A DNA stretch of 64,000 nucleotides from Paenibacillus baekrokdamisoli (GCF_003945345.1 NZ_AP019308.1:3410001-3474000), one strand, 5' to 3'; counted from the stretch's first letter, positions 24,964 through 34,125 are shown. Notes: generated by a model not told the origin, from the sequence alone. Program-made: numbers and translations.

Positions 24964-26207
24964 TGAAAATGAAAGATAAAATCCGTTTCGTTCGGCAAAA
25001 TATGAAGAAAAATAGATCGCGTGTTTTTATGACTATACTCGCCACCGCCATGGGCTGCTCCTTCTTAATCATGATTGCGTCCGTTGCCTTCGGCCTGCAG
25101 AAGAGTATCGTCAATAAAGTACTTGAAGATCAAAACCTAACCCAAATTCAAGTTCATTCCAAGAAGAGTGGCGATTCCTACAATGCTCCACAGCAATCCG
25201 ATATCGATGCTTTGAAAAAGATGGACCATGTCAAGGCCGTTACCACGCAGAGAATGGCACATGGTGATACGGAAATCGACGGCTATAAGTCATCTACTTC
25301 CGTCACAGTCACCGATTTTGAACAGGAAACCAAATCCGGACTCAAGCTCTCGAAGGGCCGTATGCCCATCAATGAGAACGAAACGATTGTCGGTTACGAT
25401 TTTGCCAAAAACTTAATAAAAACCGGAACTAAAGAAGCTTACCCCGAAAACCCGATTGGACAAACAGTAACCCTCCATGCAAAGGGATTTGACCAAAACA
25501 GCAATAAGGAAATTGATCTAGCAACGATAAAGGTTACCGTTGTAGGAATTATGGAAAAGCCAGCTAAGCAGTGGATCGAAGGCAGAAACATGTATCTCTC
25601 TGATACTTTCCAAAGCAAGTTATTTCCGAAAATTGAAGAAAACAGACCAGATATTAAGGTTTACGCGGATAGTGCGAAGGAGGTTACCTCGATCTCCAAA
25701 GCTCTGCGTGGTCAGCATTTCGAAATTTATTCGGTCGCTGATTCAATCAAGCAAATGGATCTTGTGTTTCTTGTGATGAAAATCGGATTGATTTTTGTCG
25801 GTACCATTGCCGTGCTTATCGCTTCAATCGGGATCTATAACACCATGACTATGGCTGTTACCGAGCGTTCGCAGGATATCGGAATTATGAAAGCCATCGG
25901 AGCGCATCCAAGGACCATTCGAAGCATTTTCTTACTCGAGAGCTTTGGAATCGGTTTGATCGGTGTCTTTATAGGTGCTGTCATTTCTTATGCCCTTAGT
26001 GCAATCATAAACAAAGTCGTACCACCGATCTTATCGTCTGTTCTGGACAGTAAACCACCGGCGAACTTTATCTTCTCGGATATCCCCTTAACGCTAACAC
26101 TAGTCAGTGTAGTTATTAGTCTTGGCGTTGCCATTATCTCCGGCATGCGTCCTGCTGCAAGAGCAACTCGAATTGATGTACTTCGAGCACTTAGACGTGA
26201 CATTTAA
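24960..26207 (+). CDS. ABC transporter permease, FtsX/MacB type
   Basis: Membrane subunit, 415 aa. It has one N-terminal helix (residues 20-42), a large extracytoplasmic MacB_PCD-like domain of about 220 residues, and three C-terminal helices (near 275-300, 325-350, 375-398), the FtsX topology. Motifs include MTMAVTERSQDIGIMKAIGAHPR and the terminal GMRPAARATRIDVLRALR. It works with the ATPase encoded immediately upstream. Such mechanotransmission-type systems export lipoproteins, peptides or antibiotics or signal across the membrane. No sensor kinase adjoins, so a Bce-type resistance module is less likely. Confidence 0.92.
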   Translation: MMKMKDKIRFVRQNMKKNRSRVFMTILATAMGCSFLIMIASVAFGLQKSIVNKVLEDQNLTQIQVHSKKSGDSYNAPQQSDIDALKKMDHVKAVTTQRMAHGDTEIDGYKSSTSVTVTDFEQETKSGLKLSKGRMPINENETIVGYDFAKNLIKTGTKEAYPENPIGQTVTLHAKGFDQNSNKEIDLATIKVTVVGIMEKPAKQWIEGRNMYLSDTFQSKLFPKIEENRPDIKVYADSAKEVTSISKALRGQHFEIYSVADSIKQMDLVFLVMKIGLIFVGTIAVLIASIGIYNTMTMAVTERSQDIGIMKAIGAHPRTIRSIFLLESFGIGLIGVFIGAVISYALSAIINKVVPPILSSVLDSKPPANFIFSDIPLTLTLVSVVISLGVAIISGMRPAARATRIDVLRALRRDI

Positions 26208-26230
26208 ACGGAACAGCAATGACTTCAAAC

Positions 26231-26281
26231 AACAAAAGGCGCGATTGGTCCAAGCGACCCATCAGCGCCTTTTATGTTTTG
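26231..26281 (+). terminator. Terminator after the FtsX-type permease
   Basis: Stem AAAAGGCGC / GCGCCTTTT encloses a smaller TTGGTC-type hairpin and is followed by TATGTTTTG. It separates the ABC operon from the convergent PilZ gene. Confidence 0.75.
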
Positions 26282-26288
26282 ACTATTA

Positions 26289-27011
26289 CTACCCTTTAAA
26301 CCGCTGGTTTGCAGTAATGTGCTTTCTGCGATAGTAAGCAGCAATATGTTCACGAAGCAGAAAAGCACGCAGAGAACGCTGCTGAATCTCATTAATGTCA
26401 TGAAACCTTGCGCCGTAAAAGCTTTGCCCACTTCCCTCTTCTTTTCGAACAATCTCAAGCTTACAGCTAAGCTCGAAGCCCAATTGGATGGTCGCTTCCA
26501 GCCACTCATCCGTATTAAGCTCATCTATGGTCTCCAACACGAAGCCAACACCTGTGGAACTAATATTCCTTACGGACAGTGGCAATACATCTGTGACTTC
26601 GATGACCTCAAGACCATTCACTGTCTCCCTCGTATCTTTTAAGGAGCGACTCAGCTTCCCCCTATGATTAACCTCAAACCGCGGAGCTTCCCTTTTCTCC
26701 TCCAGCCCAATAAGCGAGCGAGCCGGAAAAATAACAGCGATTGATCCTTCAGCCTTCGCAATGACCGTTGATTGTAACCGATGAATGCCAACAGGTGAAT
26801 ACAGCGTTAGGTTGACCGGATTACTCAACTCGAAAGACTTGAATTCCGTCATCTCGATCTCCATCATTTCACCCTCGACATGCGTCAAAATACCTGTGGA
26901 TACATAGCCCTCTTTCTCTACAACTGTCCGGCTATGCAAGAGAGCATTGGAGGAGAAAGTCTGCTTGCCCGAATTATATGTTTCTTTGTTAGATCCAGTT
27001 GAATGAGTCAT
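26289..27011 (-). CDS. PilZ-domain cyclic-di-GMP receptor (YpfA/YcgR-like)
   Basis: Cytoplasmic protein, 240 aa. An N-terminal PilZN/YcgR-like beta domain (about residues 25-110) precedes a PilZ domain with both ligand motifs: the arginine motif in EKREAPRFEVNHRG near 115, and NISSTG in VRNISSTGVGF near 165. It resembles the B. subtilis motility brake YpfA (DgrA). AGGAGG is 8 bases before the ATG. It lies downstream of a cyclic-di-GMP-I riboswitch with terminator, and the genes further upstream encode makers and a likely sensor of the same messenger. Its amount and activity may therefore both answer to cyclic-di-GMP. Confidence 0.92.
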   Translation of the reverse strand: MTHSTGSNKETYNSGKQTFSSNALLHSRTVVEKEGYVSTGILTHVEGEMMEIEMTEFKSFELSNPVNLTLYSPVGIHRLQSTVIAKAEGSIAVIFPARSLIGLEEKREAPRFEVNHRGKLSRSLKDTRETVNGLEVIEVTDVLPLSVRNISSTGVGFVLETIDELNTDEWLEATIQLGFELSCKLEIVRKEEGSGQSFYGARFHDINEIQQRSLRAFLLREHIAAYYRRKHITANQRFKG

Positions 27012-27043
27012 CCTCTGTACCTCCTATAGGTTCAACTAGTATT

Positions 27044-27110
27044 AAAACAGAAAAAGCACCTTCCATCGCCAGGAAGCCGCTCATTTCACCTCATTTGAGA
27101 TGAGTGCTTT
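27044..27110 (-). terminator. Riboswitch expression platform: branched intrinsic terminator
   Basis: On the minus strand AAAGCAC at the 5' side pairs with GTGCTTT at the 3' side. Between them are two hairpins, CTCAT/ATGAG and CTTCC/GGAAG, and TTTCTGTTTT follows. Its 5' arm directly abuts the 3' end of the cyclic-di-GMP aptamer, as expected for ligand-controlled termination before the PilZ gene. Confidence 0.8.
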
Positions 27111-27195
27111 CGGCAGCCAGGCTATCAATCGTTCCGTTAAGAACATTAGATCCTTTAGCTTTGCGTCCTTGCCTTTCGACAAGTTTGCTATTATC
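27108..27195 (-). promoter_or_regulatory. Cyclic-di-GMP-I (GEMM-I) riboswitch aptamer
   Basis: Minus-strand RNA contains the class I core in the correct order. GCAAACTTGTCGAAAGGCAA comes first, with a GAAA tetraloop. Then comes GGACGCAAAGC, the most conserved GEMM-I string, and TAAAGGATCTAATG, a variable hairpin (GTTC/GAAC type), and the 3' tetraloop-receptor side TGATAGCCTGGCTGCCG. It sits between the HD-GYP stop codon (27217) and the PilZ gene and is followed at once by a terminator. A possible promoter (TTGAAG, 18 bases, TTTATA at 27201-27230) overlaps the HD-GYP stop. Otherwise the RNA is reached by readthrough. Confidence 0.88.
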
Positions 27196-27216
27196 GATGC
27201 TATAAAGTTAGTGAGC

Positions 27217-28299
27217 TTATAGCTCTTCAATAATCAATAGACTATTCTGATCCTTAAGATCAATTTGATAGGGTGCAGCTGGTGTAGTTCCATCCGCTTC
27301 ACGCAGTATCCTGACAATCGGCCGATGAAGCGCTAATGGATTATTGAGCGCAACAACCCCGATTTGTCCCGAACTTAGCTTTACCGTTGTCGAAACCGGA
27401 TAGATCGAGATATGCTTACAAAAGGTCTTGATCAGCTCTAGTTCAAAGTATGTGTTACCGGCAGCAAACAAGAATTCTATCGCTTCCGAAGGTGTGTGTC
27501 GTTTACGATAAGGCCTCGGCGATGTCAACGCGTCGTACACATCAGCTATAGCGATGATTTGTGCATATTCATGAATTGCGTCACCCTTGAGCTGTCGTGG
27601 ATATCCGGATCCATTATATCGCTCATGATGCTGAAAAGCGCAGTGAGCAGACAGCAGCGATATATCATGCTGCGCACGTATAATATTGAAGCCTTCTTCT
27701 GTATGCTTCTCCATAGCGATTCGTTCTGCACTGCTAAAAGGCGACGTCTTGCTCAGCAATTCTTTTGGCAATCGTGTCATTCCAATATCGAATAGTAATG
27801 CACCCATGCCGAGCTCTTCAAGCTGGTTACGGTTATATCCTTTGGCCAGTCCCATAATACCTGCGAGAATCGCGACATTCACGGAATGCTGGAAGAGGTA
27901 ACCATCTGCTACCTGAATGTTGGTCAAATTCACCATCACATTCTCACGCGTAATCAGATCCTGCATAATATCGCCAAACACTTTACGAAAGGATCGTCCC
28001 ATCTCAGGCGCTATCGTTCGGCCTCTAATTACTGGCTGGTCAATAAGCGTACTCATCGTCTTATATACCGCATCTGTCGCAAGTTTTCGTGTATTGTCTT
28101 GAATTGCGCTAGTCGGCTCCAAGTCTTCTGTCATCGGATCATCGATATAAAGTATATCGACGCCAAGAGAAGTTAAGCGCATAATAAATCGTTCATTTAG
28201 TTCGACACCAACACCAAGCAATATGTTCCCATTTTCTTGGAATATGGCACGAGCTAATTTATCTCCCGGCTTAGCGGAGTGAATGTGTAGTTTTCTCAT
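27217..28299 (-). CDS. HD-GYP domain protein with degenerate HD motif
   Basis: Cytoplasmic protein, 360 aa, with an N-terminal DUF3391-like segment and a C-terminal HD-GYP domain. The GYP signature is present (HHERYNGSGYP, then IIAIADVYDALTSPRPYRKR). The paired HD motif, however, reads GALLFDIGMTRLP where active enzymes have HDIGK, so the metal-binding His and the Lys are lost. The nearby HTEEG replaces HPxxG. It may bind cyclic-di-GMP without cleaving it, or have altered metal chemistry. GGGAG is 7 bases before the ATG at 28299; the frame extends upstream to 28323 without a better ribosome site. It ends the diguanylate cyclase operon. Confidence 0.88.
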   Translation of the reverse strand: MRKLHIHSAKPGDKLARAIFQENGNILLGVGVELNERFIMRLTSLGVDILYIDDPMTEDLEPTSAIQDNTRKLATDAVYKTMSTLIDQPVIRGRTIAPEMGRSFRKVFGDIMQDLITRENVMVNLTNIQVADGYLFQHSVNVAILAGIMGLAKGYNRNQLEELGMGALLFDIGMTRLPKELLSKTSPFSSAERIAMEKHTEEGFNIIRAQHDISLLSAHCAFQHHERYNGSGYPRQLKGDAIHEYAQIIAIADVYDALTSPRPYRKRHTPSEAIEFLFAAGNTYFELELIKTFCKHISIYPVSTTVKLSSGQIGVVALNNPLALHRPIVRILREADGTTPAAPYQIDLKDQNSLLIIEEL

Positions 28300-28337
28300 G
28301 TGTGTACTCCCGCCTTTAATCACATTGCTATAGTCTG

Positions 28338-29024
28338 CTAGGCTTGTTTTATTTCCGGCTCGGCAGCTATCCGTTTGGTTATCACTTTATGAGCGTACAT
28401 TCGTTTGTCAGCTGTTTGCACAAGCTGAGTGAGCTTAGAACCTTCTACAGGACAAACTGCGCTTCCAAGTGATACTGAAAGAAGTAAACCAGATTGCTGA
28501 GAGAGCTTCAATAATTGTTCATGAAGCTGTGCAGATAACTTGTCTATACTTTTATCATCGGCATAGGGACAGATCATGATGAATTCATCTCCGCCCCACC
28601 TTGCAACAATCTCTCCCTTAGTCGAGCAATCCTTCAATGTCTGTGAAATAAGCTTAAGTGCCATATCCCCTCGCGCATGTCCGAAGCGATCATTTACCTC
28701 TTTAAAGTCATTCACATCGATTAGAATAACGGATAATCTCTTATGATTGCGCTGTGCCTGCAAACTCAGCTTCGGGAAGCTGAGTTCGACAAATCTACGG
28801 TTGTATATATCAGTTACGCAATCTACGAAGGAATCAATTTTGAGTTGATCATACTTACGGCCAATTATCCACGATAACGGTAAGGCAACTGCAGCGAAAA
28901 TGGCCGCACCAATTGAGACTGATATCCAACCATGGGTCTTACTCGACCAGTAGTTCAGCCCAGTCGTAAACAGTATCATGCCGATCGCAATCATTACTGC
29001 TATAATACGTCCTTGGTGCGACAA
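28338..29024 (-). CDS. Membrane diguanylate cyclase (GGDEF), short form
   Basis: 228-aa protein with two N-terminal membrane helices (residues 5-25 and 32-55) and a GGDEF domain that has a complete active site (VARWGGDEFIMICP) and FKEVNDRFGHARGD. It should condense two GTP to cyclic-di-GMP. No RxxD inhibitory site lies five residues before the signature (the sequence is TKGE), so product inhibition may be absent. The start is TTG at 29024, supported by GGAGG 7 bases upstream. It lies 18 bases after the larger cyclase gene and 38 bases before the HD-GYP gene, one operon. Confidence 0.9.
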   Translation of the reverse strand: MSHQGRIIAVMIAIGMILFTTGLNYWSSKTHGWISVSIGAAIFAAVALPLSWIIGRKYDQLKIDSFVDCVTDIYNRRFVELSFPKLSLQAQRNHKRLSVILIDVNDFKEVNDRFGHARGDMALKLISQTLKDCSTKGEIVARWGGDEFIMICPYADDKSIDKLSAQLHEQLLKLSQQSGLLLSVSLGSAVCPVEGSKLTQLVQTADKRMYAHKVITKRIAAEPEIKQA

Positions 29025-29042
29025 TTCGCTCCCTCCGCTCTC

Positions 29043-30725
29043 TTAGAAATTCACAACTCGATTACGACCATTATCCTTAGCTTTATATAAGGCTGCATCC
29101 ACATTGACGAACAGCTCGCGCAGATATGCTTTAGCATCTAGAAGTTGAACATCCAATGGTTCTTCGATAGCAATAACTCCCATACTAATGGTCACAGAAA
29201 TCTGTGTATTCTCGACCCCTGACGGTATCTTATTGCTTTCTACTGCTGTTCGGATTCTCTGTGCCAGCATTTCCGCTTGTGCTCGATTCGTATGCGGCAA
29301 ATAAACCGTGAATTCTTCGCCGCCATACCTAGCTAATATATCTGTTCTCCTTAGAACAGAACGGACGATGTCAGCCGTTCTTCTAATAACTTCATCACCA
29401 ACCGGATGTCCGTATCGATCGTTAACCGTTTTAAATAAATCGATATCAAAAAGAAAAATAGCAAATGGAATGCGATAGCGTACATTGATCATCACTTCAT
29501 GCTCTAACTGCTGCATTAAGTATCTGCGATTGAAACAGCCGGTTAGCCCATCTGTAATGGCCATTCTCTCCAGCTTCTGATTCGCTTGGAACAGCTCGTC
29601 TTGCATAAACATGAGCGCTCGATTACGCTCCTGAAGCGCCACATATTGTTTCTTGGATTCGTCGATTAGTCCCCGAAGCTCTGAGATATCCTGGAACGTG
29701 ATTACTCTTCCGATTATTCGCTTATCCGCAATGATCGGCGCAACATTCAGGGACAAGTGATTTGGCTTGTCTGCATTGTTGAAACAAATTTCGGTCTGCA
29801 GTCGTTCAAAGGGATTCATCCAATAGGCTTGAAGAAATTCTTCCGTCTGATTATTGGATGAAAAAGAAACCATTATATTGTCCATATCCAGTCTGTCTCC
29901 AAGCTTTATGCCAAGCTGTGGGACCACCCTAGGATTCATCTCGATGACATGATCCTGATTATCAAGAACAAGGATACCGACAGCAATCGTATCCACAACA
30001 AGCTGTTGTGAGATTTTACTCCTGTCAAACATACGATGCTTCTGAATCGAGATAATGAAATAAATGTCCGACAGCACGATACCAAGTGAGGTCAGCCCAG
30101 GAATAACTGGAAGCCAAGGATCAAGGAGGACGTTCAGGGTCAAATCCAATACTGTGAAAAAAATAAGAATAAATATACCAAGAAGCGCATTAGCAATTTG
30201 CGAGCGATCCTGAATCGTCGAGACTGAATGGGACGCACGCCATAATAGACAAAGCGAGTAGATAAAGTAGCCTAATAGCACAGCAAGCATTAACCAAAAG
30301 ATTGGCCCATATATTCGTTCCTCGTACCGACCATCAACAGCCTCAACAAAGGAGTTCCATGGATTCGAAGCTATTCCAATAGCAACTAGAAGTGCAGGCA
30401 GTACCATGTAAAACAGCGATCTTCGTCGAGGCATATAAGACTGATTGATTAAGAAGTTGGAGAATAGAAGCCATCCGAACCCAATCATAGATAAGCCGAC
30501 AAACGATATCGTGATGTAGGTGAGCTGGAGTTGAGGATTGTCTGTCGTGTGAACTGCGACTTGACCGAGCGGCCAGATCATCATAAAGAAGTGGAAGAGC
30601 AGATAGACTTTATGTAAGCGTGTAATCACATTGTAAACAAATACATAAGCAAACAATACGAATAGAATAAGAAAGAGGCTTATGTCTAACCATGTCAATA
30701 GTCCCACAACACTCCACCCAATCAC
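29043..30725 (-). CDS. Seven-helix sensor diguanylate cyclase (7TM-PAS-GGDEF)
   Basis: 560-aa membrane enzyme. The N-terminal 225 residues have about seven hydrophobic helices of the histidine-kinase 7TM type. A PAS-like region follows (ILVLDNQDHVIEMNPRVVPQ and GRVITFQDISELRGL, residues 245-355), then a short coiled coil and a GGDEF domain with active signature ARYGGEEFTVYLP. RRTD lies five residues before the signature and matches the RxxD inhibitory site. It should make cyclic-di-GMP under control of a membrane or ligand signal. The GTG at 30725 has no clear ribosome site; a GTG at 30707 behind GGTGGAG is an alternative. Confidence 0.9.
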   Translation of the reverse strand: MIGWSVVGLLTWLDISLFLILFVLFAYVFVYNVITRLHKVYLLFHFFMMIWPLGQVAVHTTDNPQLQLTYITISFVGLSMIGFGWLLFSNFLINQSYMPRRRSLFYMVLPALLVAIGIASNPWNSFVEAVDGRYEERIYGPIFWLMLAVLLGYFIYSLCLLWRASHSVSTIQDRSQIANALLGIFILIFFTVLDLTLNVLLDPWLPVIPGLTSLGIVLSDIYFIISIQKHRMFDRSKISQQLVVDTIAVGILVLDNQDHVIEMNPRVVPQLGIKLGDRLDMDNIMVSFSSNNQTEEFLQAYWMNPFERLQTEICFNNADKPNHLSLNVAPIIADKRIIGRVITFQDISELRGLIDESKKQYVALQERNRALMFMQDELFQANQKLERMAITDGLTGCFNRRYLMQQLEHEVMINVRYRIPFAIFLFDIDLFKTVNDRYGHPVGDEVIRRTADIVRSVLRRTDILARYGGEEFTVYLPHTNRAQAEMLAQRIRTAVESNKIPSGVENTQISVTISMGVIAIEEPLDVQLLDAKAYLRELFVNVDAALYKAKDNGRNRVVNF

Positions 30726-30816
30726 GATTTATATAGTAGAAATTATCGACCTGGGACTAGCCATACTCTCTTATTCTATCACAGTCCGCATTTATTCGAC
30801 AATGACTTGCGTCTTC

Positions 30817-32004
30817 TTATTTAACATTAGTCGTTATCTCTTGTAAACGGCTAGCAAGAGCTCGCTCCAGGTAGGGCGAAAGGCGCAGCATATCTCGAAA
30901 TGCCACATACTCGTCCCATTTTTGCTTGGTTTCACTTGCAGCGCCTCGAACAGCTCGAATCAGCATGTTCTTGGGTGTATGCTCAGGATCAATAAATTCC
31001 AGAAGCTGTGTCTTATAACCAAGAACCTCAAGTAGTTGAGCGCGCACTGCATCGGTAGCAAGCGCAGAGAAACGTTCTTTCAGCAGGCCATGGGATAGAA
31101 GCGGTTTCAACCCTTCATTGGCTACTTGACGGAATAGTTCATGCTGACAGCAAGGAACGGATAAGATGAGAGAAGCGCCCCACTCAACGGCCTTCACCAG
31201 TGCTGCATCGGTAGCCGTATCGCATGCGTGCAAAGTGACCACCATATCAACAGCAGACTGATCCTCATATTGTGCAATATCGCCAACCTGAAAATGCAGC
31301 TTCTCATAGCCTAATTTATTAGCAAGCTCCTTGCAAAAAGCGATAACATCTTCCTTCAAATCGAGTCCTACAACTGAAATCTGACGTTTCTGCTTGATCG
31401 CAAGCAAATGATAGAGTGCGAAGGTTAAGTAGGATTTGCCACAGCCAAAATCAACAATCTTGATTTCTCGATCCGTTGGCAGATTCGGCAGAACATCGGA
31501 AACCATTTCGAGAAACCGATTAATTTGCCTGAACTTATCCTGCTTCTTAGCATGGACTTGTCCATCCTTCGTCATAATGCCAAGCTCAATCATGAAAGGA
31601 ATGAGTTCTCCTTCTTGAACGACGCGCTGCTTTTGCCGGTTATGAGCGAGTGATTCTCCCGCAGCTTTGGCTGTTGCTGGCTTGATTAGCATCGTTGCTT
31701 TGCCTTTCTTAGAGAAAAGCAGCTGCGCGTCTGCTTCATTCGTCTTGAACAAGGCTTGGCGGTAGTGCTGCTCCAGCCATTCAATAATTCGCGCATAAGC
31801 TTCTGCTTGCGGCACGTTCTCATGGGTAACCTTCGTTTGAAAATGATATTCAAATTGAATATGTCTATTCCCTTTTAGCTCAATGGGACGGATGACTGTT
31901 TTTGCCGGAATGCTTGCATCCTTGCGTCTTAGCTGACTGAATATCGCTTGACGAAGGCTGCCGCTTTCTATCCACTGCTGTATATTCTCTTGCCATTGTT
32001 CCAT
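30817..32004 (-). CDS. SAM-dependent methyltransferase-domain protein
   Basis: Cytoplasmic protein, 395 aa. A class I methyltransferase core starts near residue 180: motif I IKIVDFGCGKSYLTFALYHL, then SVVGLDLKEDVIAFC, and VVTLHACDTATDAAL. The last matches the Methyltransf_32 family, some members of which are compared with RNA-modifying or glutathione-transferase-C-like proteins. The N-terminal 170 residues form a separate domain rich in FEYHFQTKVTHENV-type strands. The substrate is unknown. Likely cotranscribed with the DUF6483 gene upstream, with an 17-base gap. Confidence 0.8.
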   Translation of the reverse strand: MEQWQENIQQWIESGSLRQAIFSQLRRKDASIPAKTVIRPIELKGNRHIQFEYHFQTKVTHENVPQAEAYARIIEWLEQHYRQALFKTNEADAQLLFSKKGKATMLIKPATAKAAGESLAHNRQKQRVVQEGELIPFMIELGIMTKDGQVHAKKQDKFRQINRFLEMVSDVLPNLPTDREIKIVDFGCGKSYLTFALYHLLAIKQKRQISVVGLDLKEDVIAFCKELANKLGYEKLHFQVGDIAQYEDQSAVDMVVTLHACDTATDAALVKAVEWGASLILSVPCCQHELFRQVANEGLKPLLSHGLLKERFSALATDAVRAQLLEVLGYKTQLLEFIDPEHTPKNMLIRAVRGAASETKQKWDEYVAFRDMLRLSPYLERALASRLQEITTNVK

Positions 32005-32021
32005 CTTCTCTCATTCAGCTC

Positions 32022-32675
32022 CTAAACAATCTTTGAGGTCGATACCTGTTGGCGTCCCTCGAGAACTTCATCTCTTGGAAGACCGCCTTCTATAAGCCTT
32101 TCATCTGGGAGCAGCAGCAGGCGGCGATAAAAGTCATCCGCTTCCTCCTGCAGGAGCATACCATCCACCAGCAATTCATAGAGTACATTCTCCGCTTGAT
32201 CATATCGTCCGTCGGCTTCATACCATTCAAACATAAGCCGCTTTGTCGCCTCAGGCAGCTCGTAGGCCTTTAATTGGAGCGCAAGATCGTTGGCCTCCTC
32301 AGATGGTGTACGGAGCAATAACGGTGCATCCAGCAGAGCAAGCCGCATGAACAAATGAAAGGCCTTCAAACGACTGACGTAACTTTGATCCAAGCGTCCA
32401 AGCTCTTCTAGAATCTCGCCCTCTTCCTTCATCAGCAGGGCAATTGCGTGCAAATTAGCTGTCTCCACGACTCCATTAGTGGTTAAAATTCTTATCAGAT
32501 CGACATCAGACAAGGAACGGATTAGTTTGCCATTCAACCGAAATTGCTGATTAAACAAATCGTCAATAACAAAAAGTGCTTCTTCCTGTTTCTGTTCTTT
32601 GCGAAGCCCCATCATTTGTCCCATGACCTGACCCATTTGCCCAATCATCCGCATGAAATAATCTCTTTCAAACAT
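32022..32675 (-). CDS. DUF6483-family protein
   Basis: 217-aa soluble, largely helical protein. The start MFERDYFMRMIGQMGQVMGQ and the TPR-like helices around ANLHAIALLMKEEGEILEEL and YDQAENVLYELLVDGMLL fit DUF6483, whose function is unknown. A GAGGATAACG site precedes the ATG. It lies between the methyltransferase and an alpha/beta hydrolase on the same strand. Confidence 0.72.
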   Translation of the reverse strand: MFERDYFMRMIGQMGQVMGQMMGLRKEQKQEEALFVIDDLFNQQFRLNGKLIRSLSDVDLIRILTTNGVVETANLHAIALLMKEEGEILEELGRLDQSYVSRLKAFHLFMRLALLDAPLLLRTPSEEANDLALQLKAYELPEATKRLMFEWYEADGRYDQAENVLYELLVDGMLLQEEADDFYRRLLLLPDERLIEGGLPRDEVLEGRQQVSTSKIV

Positions 32676-32704
32676 CGTTATCCTCTGCCTCTCCCTGCCA
32701 CTGA

Positions 32705-33550
32705 CTAGATCGTGGATAGATAGCTCATAAAAGCGGAAATACGTTCTCCAAGCGCCGCCGGTGACTCCACCATGGACATATGACCGGATCCATCAAGCAC
32801 TACTTGTGTTACATGCGGACCTTTAGTCGTAAACGTATTCTCAGCCGGAATGATTGCATCCTCAGAACCTGCGATAAGGAGCAGTGGGATATGCAATTGA
32901 GAGAGCACGCCTGTTCGATCTGGTCGTGTCTTCATTCCTTGAGCTGTTGCCGCAGCGCCAGCACCCGAAGTACCATAACCAATTTCAATGATATGCTTCA
33001 CGATTGGCTCCATGGATTCGAGATGCTTAGGTGCGAACAGCTTCGGTATTAATCCGTCCACAAAAGGATGAATACCTTTCTCCTGGATGGCTGCAGCTGC
33101 TTTATCCCGATTCTTCTTCGCTTCCTCACTATCGGGCTTCGCTGTAGAATGAACAAGACTGAGGGACTTCAGACGATCTGGGCTGCGCTCTGCAAAAGCA
33201 AGCGCTACATAGCCCCCGAGAGAATGTCCGAATAAGCTGACACTTTCCAAACCAAGCTCATTCAGCAGCAGCAGCAGATCATCCGCAAAGGCATCTATCT
33301 CGTAAACTTGCTCCTCGGGAGCTGAGCTTCGGCCATGTCCTCGCAGATCGGGTACGATAATTCGACCTTTGTTCTCCAACAGGGGGACAATTCGTTCCCA
33401 ATAAGCAGAGCTTCCACAGAAACCATGTAACAGTACGATAACGGGTTCAGAAGACCCGCCTTTGTTCCCTTGACTGCCAGAGTCAAAATAGGCGATTTGA
33501 CGTCCTCCGGAAGCGGTGACGATTTGATTAGCTATTGATATTTCGCTCAT
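32705..33550 (-). CDS. Alpha/beta-hydrolase
   Basis: 281-aa cytoplasmic hydrolase. The oxyanion region is VLLHGFCGSSAYW, the nucleophile elbow GHSLGG near residue 108, the acid probably Asp in LLIAGSEDAIIP near 232, and the base His in LDGSGHMSMVESP near 258, so the triad is complete. The substrate is not evident; esterase or lactonase-like activities are both possible. It is in the same direction as yyaC upstream (26-base gap) and DUF6483 downstream. Confidence 0.88.
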   Translation of the reverse strand: MSEISIANQIVTASGGRQIAYFDSGSQGNKGGSSEPVIVLLHGFCGSSAYWERIVPLLENKGRIIVPDLRGHGRSSAPEEQVYEIDAFADDLLLLLNELGLESVSLFGHSLGGYVALAFAERSPDRLKSLSLVHSTAKPDSEEAKKNRDKAAAAIQEKGIHPFVDGLIPKLFAPKHLESMEPIVKHIIEIGYGTSGAGAAATAQGMKTRPDRTGVLSQLHIPLLLIAGSEDAIIPAENTFTTKGPHVTQVVLDGSGHMSMVESPAALGERISAFMSYLSTI

Positions 33551-33576
33551 CTGCTATCATCCTCTCTGAATCGAAC

Positions 33577-34125
33577 CTATTTATGTCTCCAAGCGGAATG
33601 TATGGCATCTGTGACAGCACGAGCCAAATCGATTACTTCATATAAAGATGCGCTTTGCAGACTCCAGTATGGCTTCACACTAAGCGGAGCGACGATACCT
33701 TCCAGGCTATAATTGCCGATTGGGGGCAGATTCTTGCCAACAGCACGAGCCGGATATAACGGACCCTCGGAAATGAGATAGCGACAGGCATCATCGATCT
33801 TGCCAAGGCAGGCATCAATCGCAATAACGGGAAGCGATGCTGGCATATCCAGGACGCTCGCTTCATAACGAGTTGAATCCCATGGTTCCTTCAACGTACC
33901 CCTGACAACTGGCCAGCCAAGCTCCTCAAGCATCGTTCCAATCCAAGGCCCAAAAGAATCCCCCGTCGATCGGTCCGTTCCGATGCATACAATAGCAAGC
34001 CCAGACTTATCGGGATGCATCAAAGCCACCTTATCAAAAAACGATCGAACACCGCCTATGTCAACCTTCTCACGAAGATGCTGTTCATGGATTGTGTCTC
34101 TACGTGCTTTAGAACGATTGACCAT
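33577..34125 (-). CDS. yyaC: YyaC, Gpr-like spore protein
   Basis: 182-aa protein of the DUF1256/YyaC family, related in fold to the germination protease Gpr and found only in spore formers. Core motifs are LAIVCIGTDRSTGDSFGPWI, the VRGTLKEPW region, IAIDACLGK and GEGIVAPL-like SLEGIVAPLSVKPYWS. AAGGAG is 5 bases before the ATG. It is expressed during sporulation in B. subtilis; its substrate is unsettled. It supports the view that the host makes endospores. Confidence 0.9.
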   Translation of the reverse strand: MVNRSKARRDTIHEQHLREKVDIGGVRSFFDKVALMHPDKSGLAIVCIGTDRSTGDSFGPWIGTMLEELGWPVVRGTLKEPWDSTRYEASVLDMPASLPVIAIDACLGKIDDACRYLISEGPLYPARAVGKNLPPIGNYSLEGIVAPLSVKPYWSLQSASLYEVIDLARAVTDAIHSAWRHK

